Part shown: positions 51,782 to 61,479 of the stretch, piece after piece | How the letters are laid out: each line of letters starts with the position of its first letter | Position numbering within the stretch: position 1 is the stretch's first letter | Source: Prolixibacter bellariivorans ATCC BAA-1284 | GTDB taxonomy: Bacteria > Bacteroidota > Bacteroidia > Bacteroidales > Prolixibacteraceae | DNA: 64,000 nucleotides | Assembly (NCBI RefSeq): GCF_000621705.1 | Contig: NZ_JHXO01000013.1 | Span: 115,627-179,626, forward strand | Direction: 5' to 3' | Notes under the pieces: model-generated | Database searches by the model: none | What the model was told of the DNA's origin: nothing | What the model saw: only the letters and a program-made list of their open reading frames with translations | Made by a program: the position numbers and the translations under genes

Positions 51782-54700
51782 ATGAAAAAACTTGTGCTAT
51801 TACTTGCATTTTTCGCCTTTGGTTTGCTTTCGCTTATGGCGCAAACTAAGGAAATAACAGGAACAGTTACTTCTGCAGATGACGGAAGTTCCATTCCCGG
51901 AGTTTCTGTTTCAGTTCAAGGTACAACATTGGGAACAATAACGGATATTGATGGGAAATACCGTATTAGTGTACCTCAAAACGCAACAACACTGGTTTTC
52001 TCGTTCGTTGGAATGGAAACACAGCAAGTGGCGATATCTGGAAGTGTCATTAATGTAACCCTGAGTCCTGATTTGGTTGGGTTGGATGAGGTACTGGTCG
52101 TTGCTTATGGTACTGCAACTCGAGAGTCGTTCACCGGTGCAGCAGCAGTTGTTGACGCTTCAACTCTTGAAAAGAGACAAGTATCAAACGTGACCCAAGC
52201 GTTAACAGGAGTTACTGCCGGTGTCCAAGCAGCTAGTAATACTGGACAACCAGGTACCTCTGCTAAAATCCGAATTCGGGGGGTCGGTTCATTGAGTGCA
52301 TCTAGTGCTCCTTTATATGTTGTGGACGGGATACCCTATGGCGAAGATATTTCTTCAATTAGTACACAGGATATTCAGTCAGTAACCGTACTGAAGGATG
52401 CTGCTTCTGCAGCTCTTTATGGTGCCCGTGGTGCCAATGGTGTAATATTAATTACAACCAAAAAAGGAAAAAAAGGGAAGGTCTCTGTTAATTTGGATGT
52501 GAAGGCAGGTATTAATCAACGTTCTGTGCCTGAGTATGATATTATGACAGACCCGGCCATGTATTACGAAAAGTACTACGAAGGGATTTATAATAATCAA
52601 ATCGCGGCAGGATTATCTCCGTCAGATGCTAATGTTCAAGCCAATCAATTGATGTTTGGAAATCAAGGTCTGGAATATAATATTTACACGGTCCCTGATG
52701 GTCAAAATTTGATTGATCAGAACGGCAAGATTAATCCCAATGCTACGTTAGGTCGGGTTTGGGACAACGATTATTACCTAATTAATGATAATTGGTATAA
52801 TGAGCTGTTTGGTAAAACCAATACTCGGAAGGAAGTTAATCTTTCGGTAAGCGGAGGAAATGATAAGCAAACAACGTTCTTTTCGTTAAACTACTTAAAT
52901 GACGAAGGTATTATTTCCAACTCCGGGTTCGAGAGAATTACTGCCCGTATTAATACCGATTACCAACTCAACGACTGGATTAAAGTTGGGGGAAATATTA
53001 GCTATTCAAATTCCGTTAGTCGTTCACCATCTGATCAGTCAGGATTGAGTTCGAAAAACTTATTCTATGTAAGCCGTATTGTGGCTCCGATTTATCCTTT
53101 ATATGTGAGAGGTGCAGACAAACAAATCATTGTAGACGATCTTGGTCACACATTGTATGATTATGGAACAGGTGAATATCCAGGATTAACCCGTCCGATA
53201 ATGTCTATCGCAAACCCGGCTTCTGACTTAAGACTGGACAAACAGCAATATAATGTTGACCTAATTGGCATTAAAGGCTTTGCAAATTTCAATCTTATGG
53301 AAGGATTAAAGTTTGCGTTAAATGTAGGTTATGATGTTGATAATACACGGTATTTAGATAAAGGAAATGCTTACTATGGTCAAAGTGCTGATTTCGGTGG
53401 AAACATTTACAAAAGAAACACACATATTTCCGCTTTAACCTTGCAGGAATTGCTGACCTACAAAAAATCGATTAATCAGCATTCCTTCGACATACTTGTA
53501 GGGCATGAAACCTATGATCGGCAGTGGGAACGTATGTATGGTATTAAGTATAATCTATTTGATCCGGAAAGTGAGGAACTATCAAATGCTATCCTACGGC
53601 AGGAAACTGGTTCTACTGGCATTGGATACTTTGTACAGGGTTATTTCTCCAGACTACAATACGATTATGCGCAGAAATATTATTTGTCGGCCAGTTACAG
53701 AAGGGATGCTTCTTCTCGCTTTACACCCGATAATCGCTGGGGTAATTTCTGGTCAGTTGGTGGTTCCTGGTTAATGGAAAAAGAAGGATTCCTGGCAGGA
53801 GCTGACTGGTTGGATATGTTAAAGTACAAAATCAGCTACGGTGCTCAGGGTAACGATGCTTTACTATATGAAAACCCTGCTAATTATTATGATGGTGGGC
53901 AGAATTATTACCCGGCTCAGGATCAGTTTAATATAAAGAATTCAAATGACGATTTTGCCATTGAGCTTGATTATAAGGGAAATAAAGATATAACTTGGGA
54001 AACCAGTTACAACTTGAATACTGGTTTTGAATTCTCACTATTTAACGGAACATTCAGTGGATCGGTTGAGTATTTCAACCGGAGAGTAGAAAATATGCTT
54101 TATTATATTCCCGTTCCGCCAACAGTTGGTTATTCATCATATCCTGACAATATTGGTTCTATGAGGAATAGAGGAATTGACGTTGATTTGCATGCAAGGT
54201 TGATTCATACTCCAAAATTTACTTGGTCTGTTTATGTAAATGGAACGCATTACAAAAATGAGATTCTTTCTTTACCTCCGCAGTTTTCAGATCCTGACGG
54301 ATACATTAATGGAAGACGAATTTTGCGTGTAGGAGGAAGTATTTATGACTTCTGGTATCCAGTCTATGCTGGTGTTAATCAGGAAACGGGTGCTCCGCAA
54401 TGGCGAATCACAAATGATGATGGGACTTATGGTGTAACTGAGGATTATTCTACGGCTTCATTAAAGAAAAACAGTGATAGTCCGGGTACCTCTCTTCCTG
54501 ATTTACAAGGAGGCTTTGGAACCTCGGTTGATGCTTTTGGTTTTGATTTCTCGGTATCGTGTACTTATGGTCTGGGTGGTTTAACTTACGATTATATCTA
54601 TCAACAGTTGATGCATGGAGGTCAGGCAAGTGAAGCTGGTACGAATTGGCATAAAGATATCCTGAATTCTTGGACGGCGAGTAATACAAACACAGATGTT

Positions 54701-54985
54701 CCGATGGTGAACTTTGGAGGTAAAGATATTGGAGCCACTTCAGATCGCTTCCTGATTTCATCTTCCTATTTGAGTATCAATAATGTTACCTTGGGATATA
54801 CTTTGCCGAAGAAGGTGTTGAATAAGATAGACTTAGAGGCTGTTCGTTTGTATTTTGCTGCTGACAACGTTTATCTGTTCTCTAAGCGGAAAGGACTTGA
54901 TCCTCGTCAAAACTTCAGTGGGTCCACTGACTTTATTTACTCTCCCATCAGGACAATATCTGTGGGGGCAAACATCAAATTCTAA
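51782..54985 (+). CDS. SusC/RagA-type TonB-linked outer-membrane protein 2
   Basis: A 1067-residue SusC homologue with signal peptide (1-21, ending LMAQ), carboxypeptidase-regulatory-like domain (about 22-93), plug domain (about 115-230, with IRIRGVGSL and PLYVVDGIPYG) and beta-barrel. The N-terminal 90 residues are very like those of the first SusC, while the barrel differs strongly, so the two probably take up different ligands. It pairs with the SusD-like gene 17 bases downstream. No degradative enzyme is linked except an opposite-strand S41 protease. Confidence 0.93.
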   Translation: MKKLVLLLAFFAFGLLSLMAQTKEITGTVTSADDGSSIPGVSVSVQGTTLGTITDIDGKYRISVPQNATTLVFSFVGMETQQVAISGSVINVTLSPDLVGLDEVLVVAYGTATRESFTGAAAVVDASTLEKRQVSNVTQALTGVTAGVQAASNTGQPGTSAKIRIRGVGSLSASSAPLYVVDGIPYGEDISSISTQDIQSVTVLKDAASAALYGARGANGVILITTKKGKKGKVSVNLDVKAGINQRSVPEYDIMTDPAMYYEKYYEGIYNNQIAAGLSPSDANVQANQLMFGNQGLEYNIYTVPDGQNLIDQNGKINPNATLGRVWDNDYYLINDNWYNELFGKTNTRKEVNLSVSGGNDKQTTFFSLNYLNDEGIISNSGFERITARINTDYQLNDWIKVGGNISYSNSVSRSPSDQSGLSSKNLFYVSRIVAPIYPLYVRGADKQIIVDDLGHTLYDYGTGEYPGLTRPIMSIANPASDLRLDKQQYNVDLIGIKGFANFNLMEGLKFALNVGYDVDNTRYLDKGNAYYGQSADFGGNIYKRNTHISALTLQELLTYKKSINQHSFDILVGHETYDRQWERMYGIKYNLFDPESEELSNAILRQETGSTGIGYFVQGYFSRLQYDYAQKYYLSASYRRDASSRFTPDNRWGNFWSVGGSWLMEKEGFLAGADWLDMLKYKISYGAQGNDALLYENPANYYDGGQNYYPAQDQFNIKNSNDDFAIELDYKGNKDITWETSYNLNTGFEFSLFNGTFSGSVEYFNRRVENMLYYIPVPPTVGYSSYPDNIGSMRNRGIDVDLHARLIHTPKFTWSVYVNGTHYKNEILSLPPQFSDPDGYINGRRILRVGGSIYDFWYPVYAGVNQETGAPQWRITNDDGTYGVTEDYSTASLKKNSDSPGTSLPDLQGGFGTSVDAFGFDFSVSCTYGLGGLTYDYIYQQLMHGGQASEAGTNWHKDILNSWTASNTNTDVPMVNFGGKDIGATSDRFLISSSYLSINNVTLGYTLPKKVLNKIDLEAVRLYFAADNVYLFSKRKGLDPRQNFSGSTDFIYSPIRTISVGANIKF

Positions 54986-55002
54986 CAGCTAAAAAGAACA
55001 AG

Positions 55003-56772
55003 ATGATGAAAAATATAAAATTCCTATTGCTACTGGTAATCACTTCCTCTATCTTCGGATGTGATGATAAGTTAAATCAGACCCCGGATGGTGGCATGAT
55101 CACTGGGGATCAGTTGACTGAAGTCATTAATAATGATCCCTCTAAACTTCAATCGGAAGTAAACGGACTCTATTCTATTATGAAAGCCTTTCCAGCAACT
55201 ACCGGAAGCGGTGATTACCAGGAAGATTTTGGTATTCCCGGTATCGCTGCTAAAACAGATCATAATGGTCAGGACCTTGTAGGTGATGTGACTGGTTATA
55301 ACTGGTTCAGTGGAGAGCAGGATTTAACCAACCGAAATTTTACCTATCGTGCTCCTCGTGTTGTCTGGAATCAGTTTTATAAGCAAATTCGTACTGCAAA
55401 CTCAATTATTGGAAAAATAGATCGTGCAACGACAGATCCAATTGGAAAGAGTTATCTGGGACAAGCTTTCGCTGTTCGGGCTTATGACTATTTCAATTTG
55501 GTTCAGTTATTTCAGTTCACTTATGTTGGAAATCAGGATAAACCTGCAGTGCCAATTATTACGGATCAGACACCTGTCGATTCGCTGACAAATAATCCGA
55601 GAAAAACGGTTGCCCAAGTGTACGCTTTTATCATGAAAGATCTGAACGATGCGATTGGATATCTGGATGACGATGATATTCCTGCAAGACCTGATGTTTC
55701 TGCAGTAAACTTAGCTATTGCATATGGTCTCCGGGCCCGAGTCAATTTAGTGATGCAGAATTGGGATGCTGCTGCTTCTGATGCAGCCAATGCGCTAAAT
55801 CAAAGTGGACAATCTCCAATGTCTATGCAAGCTGTTTCTGTTCCAACCTTTGATGATGTAACAGAACCGGGTATTATGTGGGGATGTATTATCACAACGA
55901 CGGATGATGCTACAACCTCCGGAATCTGTAATTATACATCGATGTGTACCAATCTTTGCTTCGGTTATGGCGGTTATACGACTATTGTAGGTACATGGAA
56001 GAAGGTCAATAAATTGTTGTATGATGAGATTCCTGCCACCGATGTTCGCAAAGGATGGTTTCTGGATGAAAACTATGAAGCTGCTGCTTTAAAAGGTTAC
56101 GAAAATAGCGGCGAAGCAGAAGAGGCATTTTATGAGTGGTATGGGGAACCTTATTCACCTGATTATGGCCCAATTTGGGGTGTAATGGGAATGGAACCTT
56201 ATACAAGCGTTAAATTTGCACCTACAAATAAGCAGTTAACTTATCCTGAGAATTCAAATGACTGGCCTTTGATGCGTGCTTCCGAAATGGAACTTATTAT
56301 TGCAGAGGCCAAAGGAATGGGAGGCGATTTAGCTGGAGGAAAAGCAGCGCTGGAGGCATACGTTCAAGCTTATCGTGATCCTGATTTTGTAAGTACTGCA
56401 ACGTCAGCTCAGGATTTTCAGGATGAGGTATGGCTGCAACGTCGTATCGAGTTTTGGGGAGAGGGCATCTCATGGTTTGACCTGATGCGCCTTAACAAGC
56501 CTGCGATTCGCTATAAAGAGGTTGATGGAAAAGTGGTAACAAATTACGGTGCTTTGGCTATTTTTGATATTCCTGCTGATGCTCCTTACCGTCTTTGGCC
56601 GATTCCTCAAAAAGAAATTCAGACTAATGATGGAATATCAGATGCTGAAAATAATGATATGGGAACGTTACCTACAAGTCTGCCTGTGCCGGCTTCGATG
56701 AAAAAAGCACAAACTAGAGAGTTTGGCTTTGTCAAGAGCATTTCCGGATTACAGGATTCATCACCTTTTTAA
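55003..56772 (+). CDS. SusD/RagB-type surface lipoprotein 2
   Basis: A 589-residue lipoprotein (lipobox IFGC, Cys near 20) with SusD features: AVRAYDYFNLVQLFQ (about 152-166), a TPR-like helical scaffold and the C-terminal LQRRIEFWGEGISWFDLMRL. It is about 120 residues longer than the first SusD homologue, mostly in the ligand-binding half. It is surface-anchored and works with the preceding SusC-like transporter. A strong terminator follows. Confidence 0.92.
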   Translation: MMKNIKFLLLLVITSSIFGCDDKLNQTPDGGMITGDQLTEVINNDPSKLQSEVNGLYSIMKAFPATTGSGDYQEDFGIPGIAAKTDHNGQDLVGDVTGYNWFSGEQDLTNRNFTYRAPRVVWNQFYKQIRTANSIIGKIDRATTDPIGKSYLGQAFAVRAYDYFNLVQLFQFTYVGNQDKPAVPIITDQTPVDSLTNNPRKTVAQVYAFIMKDLNDAIGYLDDDDIPARPDVSAVNLAIAYGLRARVNLVMQNWDAAASDAANALNQSGQSPMSMQAVSVPTFDDVTEPGIMWGCIITTTDDATTSGICNYTSMCTNLCFGYGGYTTIVGTWKKVNKLLYDEIPATDVRKGWFLDENYEAAALKGYENSGEAEEAFYEWYGEPYSPDYGPIWGVMGMEPYTSVKFAPTNKQLTYPENSNDWPLMRASEMELIIAEAKGMGGDLAGGKAALEAYVQAYRDPDFVSTATSAQDFQDEVWLQRRIEFWGEGISWFDLMRLNKPAIRYKEVDGKVVTNYGALAIFDIPADAPYRLWPIPQKEIQTNDGISDAENNDMGTLPTSLPVPASMKKAQTREFGFVKSISGLQDSSPF

Positions 56773-56812
56773 GCTAGTCAGATAATAACAACTCCTTAGT
56801 TGTTTTATATAT

Positions 56813-56850
56813 AAAGAGGCTGTTCAAAAGTATTGAACAGCCTCTTTTTT
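56813..56850 (+). terminator. Terminator of the second SusC/SusD operon
   Basis: AAAGAGGCTGTTC (56813-56825) and GAACAGCCTCTTT (56835-56847) form a perfect 13-bp stem with a T-run. It may also serve the convergent S41 gene. Confidence 0.88.
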
Positions 56851-56907
56851 AGTTTACTTTTAAAATGAAATGTTTTTTCTATTTTCTCTTTTATCTTGGG
56901 CGGCGTT

Positions 56908-58200
56908 TTATTTTTTTATGTCATACAAATTAGAAACGGTCACATCGGTACCCTTGCTAAGCAGCTTTGTTGGCATTGTACCTGATTTTAGCATCGCGGC
57001 AGAAGTGCCTGTGCTTCCTGTTGAGAGATAATTAAGCGCAGCTTTTAGACACAACTCATTCGGATCGCCAAAAGGATATTTTACGTCTTCATAGACGGTA
57101 TAATCTACGGGAATGCCATCGAAATAATCGCTATAGCCCGCACTATTGACGTTGCGGAAACTAATGGGAGCGATAGCAAGGTTGTCCTGTGTGTCAGAAA
57201 AAATGCTCATGCCAACCGGTTTTCCGAGCGTTTGTGTCCCGATAAGGGTAACCGGATACAAAGGCATCAGGCCCGAAATGGTCAGTTCACTGGCCGAAGC
57301 AGTTGAAGATGACGTAATAATAACAATCTTATTTAAGTTCAGACTATTAGCTGCTTGGTGAATCACGTTATTCTCGTTTGCATCGGTGTGCTTGTCATTG
57401 AACTTTTGCACATTGTACGTTTGATTATTGTATTTATTTCCAGCGATTAAGCTCATTAACGAATCGGCAGTTGAGAGCAAGCCTCCCGTATTGTAGCGCA
57501 AATCGAGAATGAGATTGGAAACACCATCAGCTTTGAATGTCGCAAAAGTTGTATCGAGATCTGTAACAGAGGGCTCCAGAAAGTCGGAGAAAACGAGGTA
57601 ACCGGTTTTCTCGCCGTTTGTGTCATAAACGTGACTGTATTGGACCGTATTCATCACCACGTTGCCTTTTGCAATGCTTAGTTCTTTGTATGTACTATCA
57701 GGAAGAACAAACCCAAAAGTGACCTGATTTTTTGCGAGTTCCTGATTGATGGCATCGACACTCATATTTTTAACGGGTTGCCCGTCGAGCGAGCGAATCA
57801 TCCAACCACGAGACACACTATCCCGTCCCATCGGACTGTCGGTGTAAACATCGGCAATACGAAGGCTATCGGACAGATCGAACTTAAAACCGGCACCCCA
57901 GCCACCTGACTGACCGTTCTGAATTAAGTCCATAATTTCCTGGAGCGGTGCCACAAAGCTCCAGTGGTCTTTGTCGTATCTTATGGCGTCAACATACTTC
58001 GATGGATCGGTATATGAAGAAAGATCGACGTCTGGCATATCCTGATACCACAAGTACCAATCCTGGAAAAGATTGGCTGTGTTTTGAACTCCCGAATCAA
58101 TTTCTTTCGGCGCGGGAGTGGGTGTGTTGTTTTTTTGACATCCCGATAAAGCCCAAACCGCCAGCAGGACGATTGGGAAAATAAATTGTAATTTTTTCAT
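56908..58200 (-). CDS. S41-family (C-terminal-processing-like) protease lipoprotein
   Basis: A 430-residue lipoprotein (lipobox ALSGC, Cys 21). A PDZ-like domain (about 98-165) is followed by the S41 core, with LILDLRYNTGG (230-240), catalytic serine probably S302 in STASASEL and lysine K327 in GTQTLGKPVG, spaced as in the Tsp Ser-Lys dyad. It is an envelope protease acting on unfolded or tagged proteins; the target is unknown. It is convergent with the second SusC/SusD operon and followed upstream by the PgpH-like gene on the same strand. Confidence 0.9.
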   Translation of the reverse strand: MKKLQFIFPIVLLAVWALSGCQKNNTPTPAPKEIDSGVQNTANLFQDWYLWYQDMPDVDLSSYTDPSKYVDAIRYDKDHWSFVAPLQEIMDLIQNGQSGGWGAGFKFDLSDSLRIADVYTDSPMGRDSVSRGWMIRSLDGQPVKNMSVDAINQELAKNQVTFGFVLPDSTYKELSIAKGNVVMNTVQYSHVYDTNGEKTGYLVFSDFLEPSVTDLDTTFATFKADGVSNLILDLRYNTGGLLSTADSLMSLIAGNKYNNQTYNVQKFNDKHTDANENNVIHQAANSLNLNKIVIITSSSTASASELTISGLMPLYPVTLIGTQTLGKPVGMSIFSDTQDNLAIAPISFRNVNSAGYSDYFDGIPVDYTVYEDVKYPFGDPNELCLKAALNYLSTGSTGTSAAMLKSGTMPTKLLSKGTDVTVSNLYDIKK

Positions 58201-58222
58201 GTATGGGGAAGATTTGAAAATC

Positions 58223-60370
58223 TTAATCGTTTTTACGTCTTTCTAAACGAATTGTTTTGCGTTTAACTTTTTTTACCTTTTTCTCTTCAGGATATTCCAT
58301 GCGAACATGATAAATGGTCAGCAACTTCTCAAGGAAAATTTGCTTAAGTAATGTGATGTCCTGAAATGTGAGAGGTGCGTAATCGAGCTGCCCATCCTTT
58401 ATTTTTGATTTGAATATTTTGTCGATCAAATCAGAAAGCGATTCGGCATTGATGTCTTTCAAGCTTCGGGATGCCGCTTCAATGCTATCGGCAAGCATAA
58501 CAACAGCGGTTTCGCGTGTAGAGGGAACCGGCCCTGGATAGGTAAACTTCGATGCATCGATATTTTGTTCCGGATTTTCATTCTTCGACATCATATAAAA
58601 GTAGCCGGTCTTGGTGCTACCGTGGTGTGTCCTGATGAAGTCGATGATCATCTCGGGAATCTTGTATTTCTTGGCCAGTGTCACACCATCGGTCACATGG
58701 CTCATAATTACCTGAGCGCTTTCTTCCAGCGACATTTCTTCGTGCGGATTGATACCTTTGGCCTGATTCTCGGCAAAGAAATGTGGTGCCTTGGTTTTAC
58801 CTATGTCGTGGTACATGGCTCCTGTTCTCACCAGTAACGGATTGCCTCCGAGTTTGGTGATCGCATCTTCGGCAAGATTGGCTACCTGCAGCGAGTGCTG
58901 AAACGTTCCGGGTGCTTCTTCCGCTAGTTTGCGCAGAAGGTTCTGGTTAGAGTAGGAAAGTTCAATCAACGTCACATCCGATACAAAACCAAAGGATTTT
59001 TCAAAAATATAGACTAACAGGTAGGTAATCAAAGTTAACACGGCATTGCCGACGAACCAACGCAGCTGCATCCATTCAATGGCTTCCCAGTTGCCTTCCT
59101 GAATAAGGGAAATTCCAATGAAAGCAAATACATAGGTCAAAAGAATAAACACGGACGTAATAACCAATTGTCCTCTTCTCAACAGTTTATCCTGGCTGAT
59201 GACTGCTACCGTTCCGGCCAGAATCTGCAGCAATACAAATTCGTATCCATTGGGTACCATGAATCCCACAATCAAGGCAGCAATGGTATTCACAAAAATA
59301 GCCAGCCGGGCATCGAGAAAGGTCCGGATGGTTAACGCCAGTACCGTAAATGGAATAAGGTAAACCAATTGCGGGTTGGTGGATACGACTAACCGGCAAA
59401 AATAAATCATGACGACCATCATCAACAGCGTGAAGGCAATGTCTCGTTTCGAATTCAGTAATTCGCGGCGAATATTGAATACGAAGAGGAAAAGTACCAG
59501 TACTAACAGGATGATGAACATGCCTTTACCGGCCAACACTCCATAGTATTCGGTTGTGTTACCCAAGCGGTTTTCGTAGGCTTTTTGCAGCGATTCCAAA
59601 ATCCGGTAGGTGTCGGGAGTTATCAGGTCGCCTTGCGAAACAATACGCTCGCCTTCCTGAACCATTCCCCGTGACGTCGAAATATTGTCAAGTAATTTTT
59701 GTCGCTCGAAATCAGTTGTTTTTTCATCGAATACAAGGTTGGGATGAAGAAATACTTCCGGATGTATTTTAACCAGTAAAGGCTGCCACGAGGGATATTT
59801 TTCAGCTAATTGCTGCTGACCAGAGGAAAGATAATTGTAAGCGCTTTTTAATGAAAATATCGAGCTTAAAGGGACTTTTCGCCCAACATGGTCTTCCACA
59901 AACATCAAGTCGCTTTTCCCTTTTAGCGAAGGGTAATCTGAAATACTCTGTTCCAGAATACCTCGTTTAAAAACTTCCTGATATAAAGTTATCAGTTGTT
60001 GCTTGATATCGGCATCTGAAAGAGTTTTAGACTTGGCATCGGGTGATTGTCCCAGATTGTCAATCTGACTTGCCAGTTTGCCGACTTGCTCTTGTCCTAT
60101 CGAATCCTGATACGTAAAATAAGGGAGTTGAGCATTCAGTACTGAATCTCGTTCTGTCTTTAATTCATCGTCGCTTTTAAGAATGGCAAAATCGAAAGGG
60201 GCAATCAGGGTTTCATGCATCCAGGGACGTCCCTTCTGAAATTCATACTTAAAGCGGGCTTCTCCGGGAAGTGCCAGATAAATCAGAATTGTGGTTATGA
60301 CAAATAACGCAACCACGAAAGTGGTGTGCCAGAATGATTCTCTGGACTTTAGTTTATTTTCAACATCCAT
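58223..60370 (-). CDS. pgpH: 7TM-HD family cyclic-di-AMP phosphodiesterase, PgpH-like
   Basis: A 715-residue membrane enzyme. One N-terminal helix (about 16-34) is followed by a periplasmic 7TMR-HDED sensor domain (about 45-275), seven helices (about 283-457) and a cytoplasmic HD domain (about 485-650). The metal-binding residues are visible: H492 (QHSLQVA), H521/D522 (YHDIGK), H558 (SHVTDG) and H582/H583 (THHG). PgpH hydrolyses c-di-AMP, a signal for potassium and cell-wall balance. It is read divergently from an NlpC/P60 gene. The basic C-terminal tail is unremarkable. Confidence 0.93.
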   Translation of the reverse strand: MDVENKLKSRESFWHTTFVVALFVITTILIYLALPGEARFKYEFQKGRPWMHETLIAPFDFAILKSDDELKTERDSVLNAQLPYFTYQDSIGQEQVGKLASQIDNLGQSPDAKSKTLSDADIKQQLITLYQEVFKRGILEQSISDYPSLKGKSDLMFVEDHVGRKVPLSSIFSLKSAYNYLSSGQQQLAEKYPSWQPLLVKIHPEVFLHPNLVFDEKTTDFERQKLLDNISTSRGMVQEGERIVSQGDLITPDTYRILESLQKAYENRLGNTTEYYGVLAGKGMFIILLVLVLFLFVFNIRRELLNSKRDIAFTLLMMVVMIYFCRLVVSTNPQLVYLIPFTVLALTIRTFLDARLAIFVNTIAALIVGFMVPNGYEFVLLQILAGTVAVISQDKLLRRGQLVITSVFILLTYVFAFIGISLIQEGNWEAIEWMQLRWFVGNAVLTLITYLLVYIFEKSFGFVSDVTLIELSYSNQNLLRKLAEEAPGTFQHSLQVANLAEDAITKLGGNPLLVRTGAMYHDIGKTKAPHFFAENQAKGINPHEEMSLEESAQVIMSHVTDGVTLAKKYKIPEMIIDFIRTHHGSTKTGYFYMMSKNENPEQNIDASKFTYPGPVPSTRETAVVMLADSIEAASRSLKDINAESLSDLIDKIFKSKIKDGQLDYAPLTFQDITLLKQIFLEKLLTIYHVRMEYPEEKKVKKVKRKTIRLERRKND

Positions 60371-60420
60371 GTAAACAAGCCTCTTTTCCGTTCTTAAAAA
60401 TCACGATTCGATAAAATTTC

Positions 60421-60428
60421 TATCTTTG
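60421..60428 (+). promoter_or_regulatory. -7 box of the NlpC/P60 gene
   Basis: TATCTTTG fits TAnnTTTG exactly and lies 30 bases before the ATG at 60459. It overlaps an in-frame ATG at 60426, ruling that out as the start codon. Confidence 0.65.
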
Positions 60429-60458
60429 GGTTTAGTACCAAAAATAATAATAATTTTG

Positions 60459-61250
60459 ATGAGATACGGAATCTCCAATCTCAGTATTATACCGGTTCGA
60501 ACAGAGCCGACCGAGAAGAGTGAAATGTGCACACAAGTTCTTTTTGGTGAACATTACGCCATACTGGAAGAAACTGAGAAGTGGACCCGCATCCGGAACG
60601 AGTTTGATGGATACGAGGGATGGATTGACCGGAAAATGGTCAACGAAGTGGACGATGCACTTATATCACAACTGCAGCAACTTCCTGCAGTAGTAACAAC
60701 AGATGTATTCAATATTGTTCAAAGTTCGGATAGCTACAATAATTTTTTGATTGTTGCCGGTAGTTCCTTACCTTTTTATAATCAGTCGGATAAAACCTTT
60801 CGGATTGACGATGCGTTATATACAATAAAGGGAAATGTGACAGTTGAAACTCCTCCCGCTGTGAGGGCTACAATTATTGAAAACGCATTGAAATATTTCA
60901 ACGCACCGTATTTGTGGGGAGGCCGTTCACCCTTTGGGGTCGATTGTTCGGGCCTGACGCAGGTTCTGTATAAAATGGTGGGAATACCGATTCCGCGCGA
61001 CGCATCGCAGCAGGTCCAAATCGGTCAGCATCTCAGTTTTGTGGATGAAGCGCAGCCGGGCGACCTGGCGTTTTTTGATAATGACGAAGGAGTGATTACA
61101 CACGTTGGCATCATTTGGGAGCGGAATAAGATCATTCACTCTTCCGGGAAAGTGAGAATCGATAACGTCGATCAGTTCGGAATTTACAATACCGAAACCC
61201 GAAAATATACGCACAAGATGCGCCTAATGAAACGAATCATCGATGGTTAA
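60459..61250 (+). CDS. NlpC/P60 hydrolase with SH3-like domain (DPP VI/YkfC-like)
   Basis: A 263-residue protein. An SH3b-like domain (about 5-62) and a second beta domain (to about 130) precede the NlpC/P60 cysteine peptidase (about 135-260). Catalytic C163 is in FGVDCSGL, H215 in ITHVGIIW and H227 in IIHSSG; YLWGGRSPFG precedes the nucleophile. Such enzymes cut the gamma-D-glutamyl-diamino-acid bond of peptidoglycan peptides. No signal peptide is present, which fits cytoplasmic muropeptide recycling of the YkfC type. The start is set by the promoter position. A 30-residue membrane microprotein follows after 15 bases. Confidence 0.9.
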   Translation: MRYGISNLSIIPVRTEPTEKSEMCTQVLFGEHYAILEETEKWTRIRNEFDGYEGWIDRKMVNEVDDALISQLQQLPAVVTTDVFNIVQSSDSYNNFLIVAGSSLPFYNQSDKTFRIDDALYTIKGNVTVETPPAVRATIIENALKYFNAPYLWGGRSPFGVDCSGLTQVLYKMVGIPIPRDASQQVQIGQHLSFVDEAQPGDLAFFDNDEGVITHVGIIWERNKIIHSSGKVRIDNVDQFGIYNTETRKYTHKMRLMKRIIDG

Positions 61251-61265
61251 CTCAAAATCACATCT

Positions 61266-61358
61266 ATGAGTCATTTGCATTTCATTGGATACATTTTAGC
61301 CATTATTATTGTGGCTTATTTAATCTGGCTTTATTCCCAAAAGGAAAAAGAGGAGTGA
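61266..61358 (+). CDS. 30-residue single-helix membrane microprotein
   Basis: A short reading frame beginning 15 bases after the NlpC/P60 stop codon. The product has a single hydrophobic helix (about residues 7-22, with YILAIIIVAYLIWLY) and a charged tail (SQKEKEE), the pattern of regulatory membrane microproteins. The position suggests cotranscription with the hydrolase. There is no homology I can name; the organised helix-then-charged-tail layout and the close spacing are the evidence. Confidence 0.5.
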   Translation: MSHLHFIGYILAIIIVAYLIWLYSQKEKEE

Positions 61359-61479
61359 GCAGTGGTGAGATGGCGGAAATTTTTTGAATCTTTGTTTCGT
61401 TTGGATTATTTGTAGTCGAGAGTAATTTTCATCCTTAGAAGTTGATGAATTGTTCTCAGATTAAATTTTTTGTAATTAT

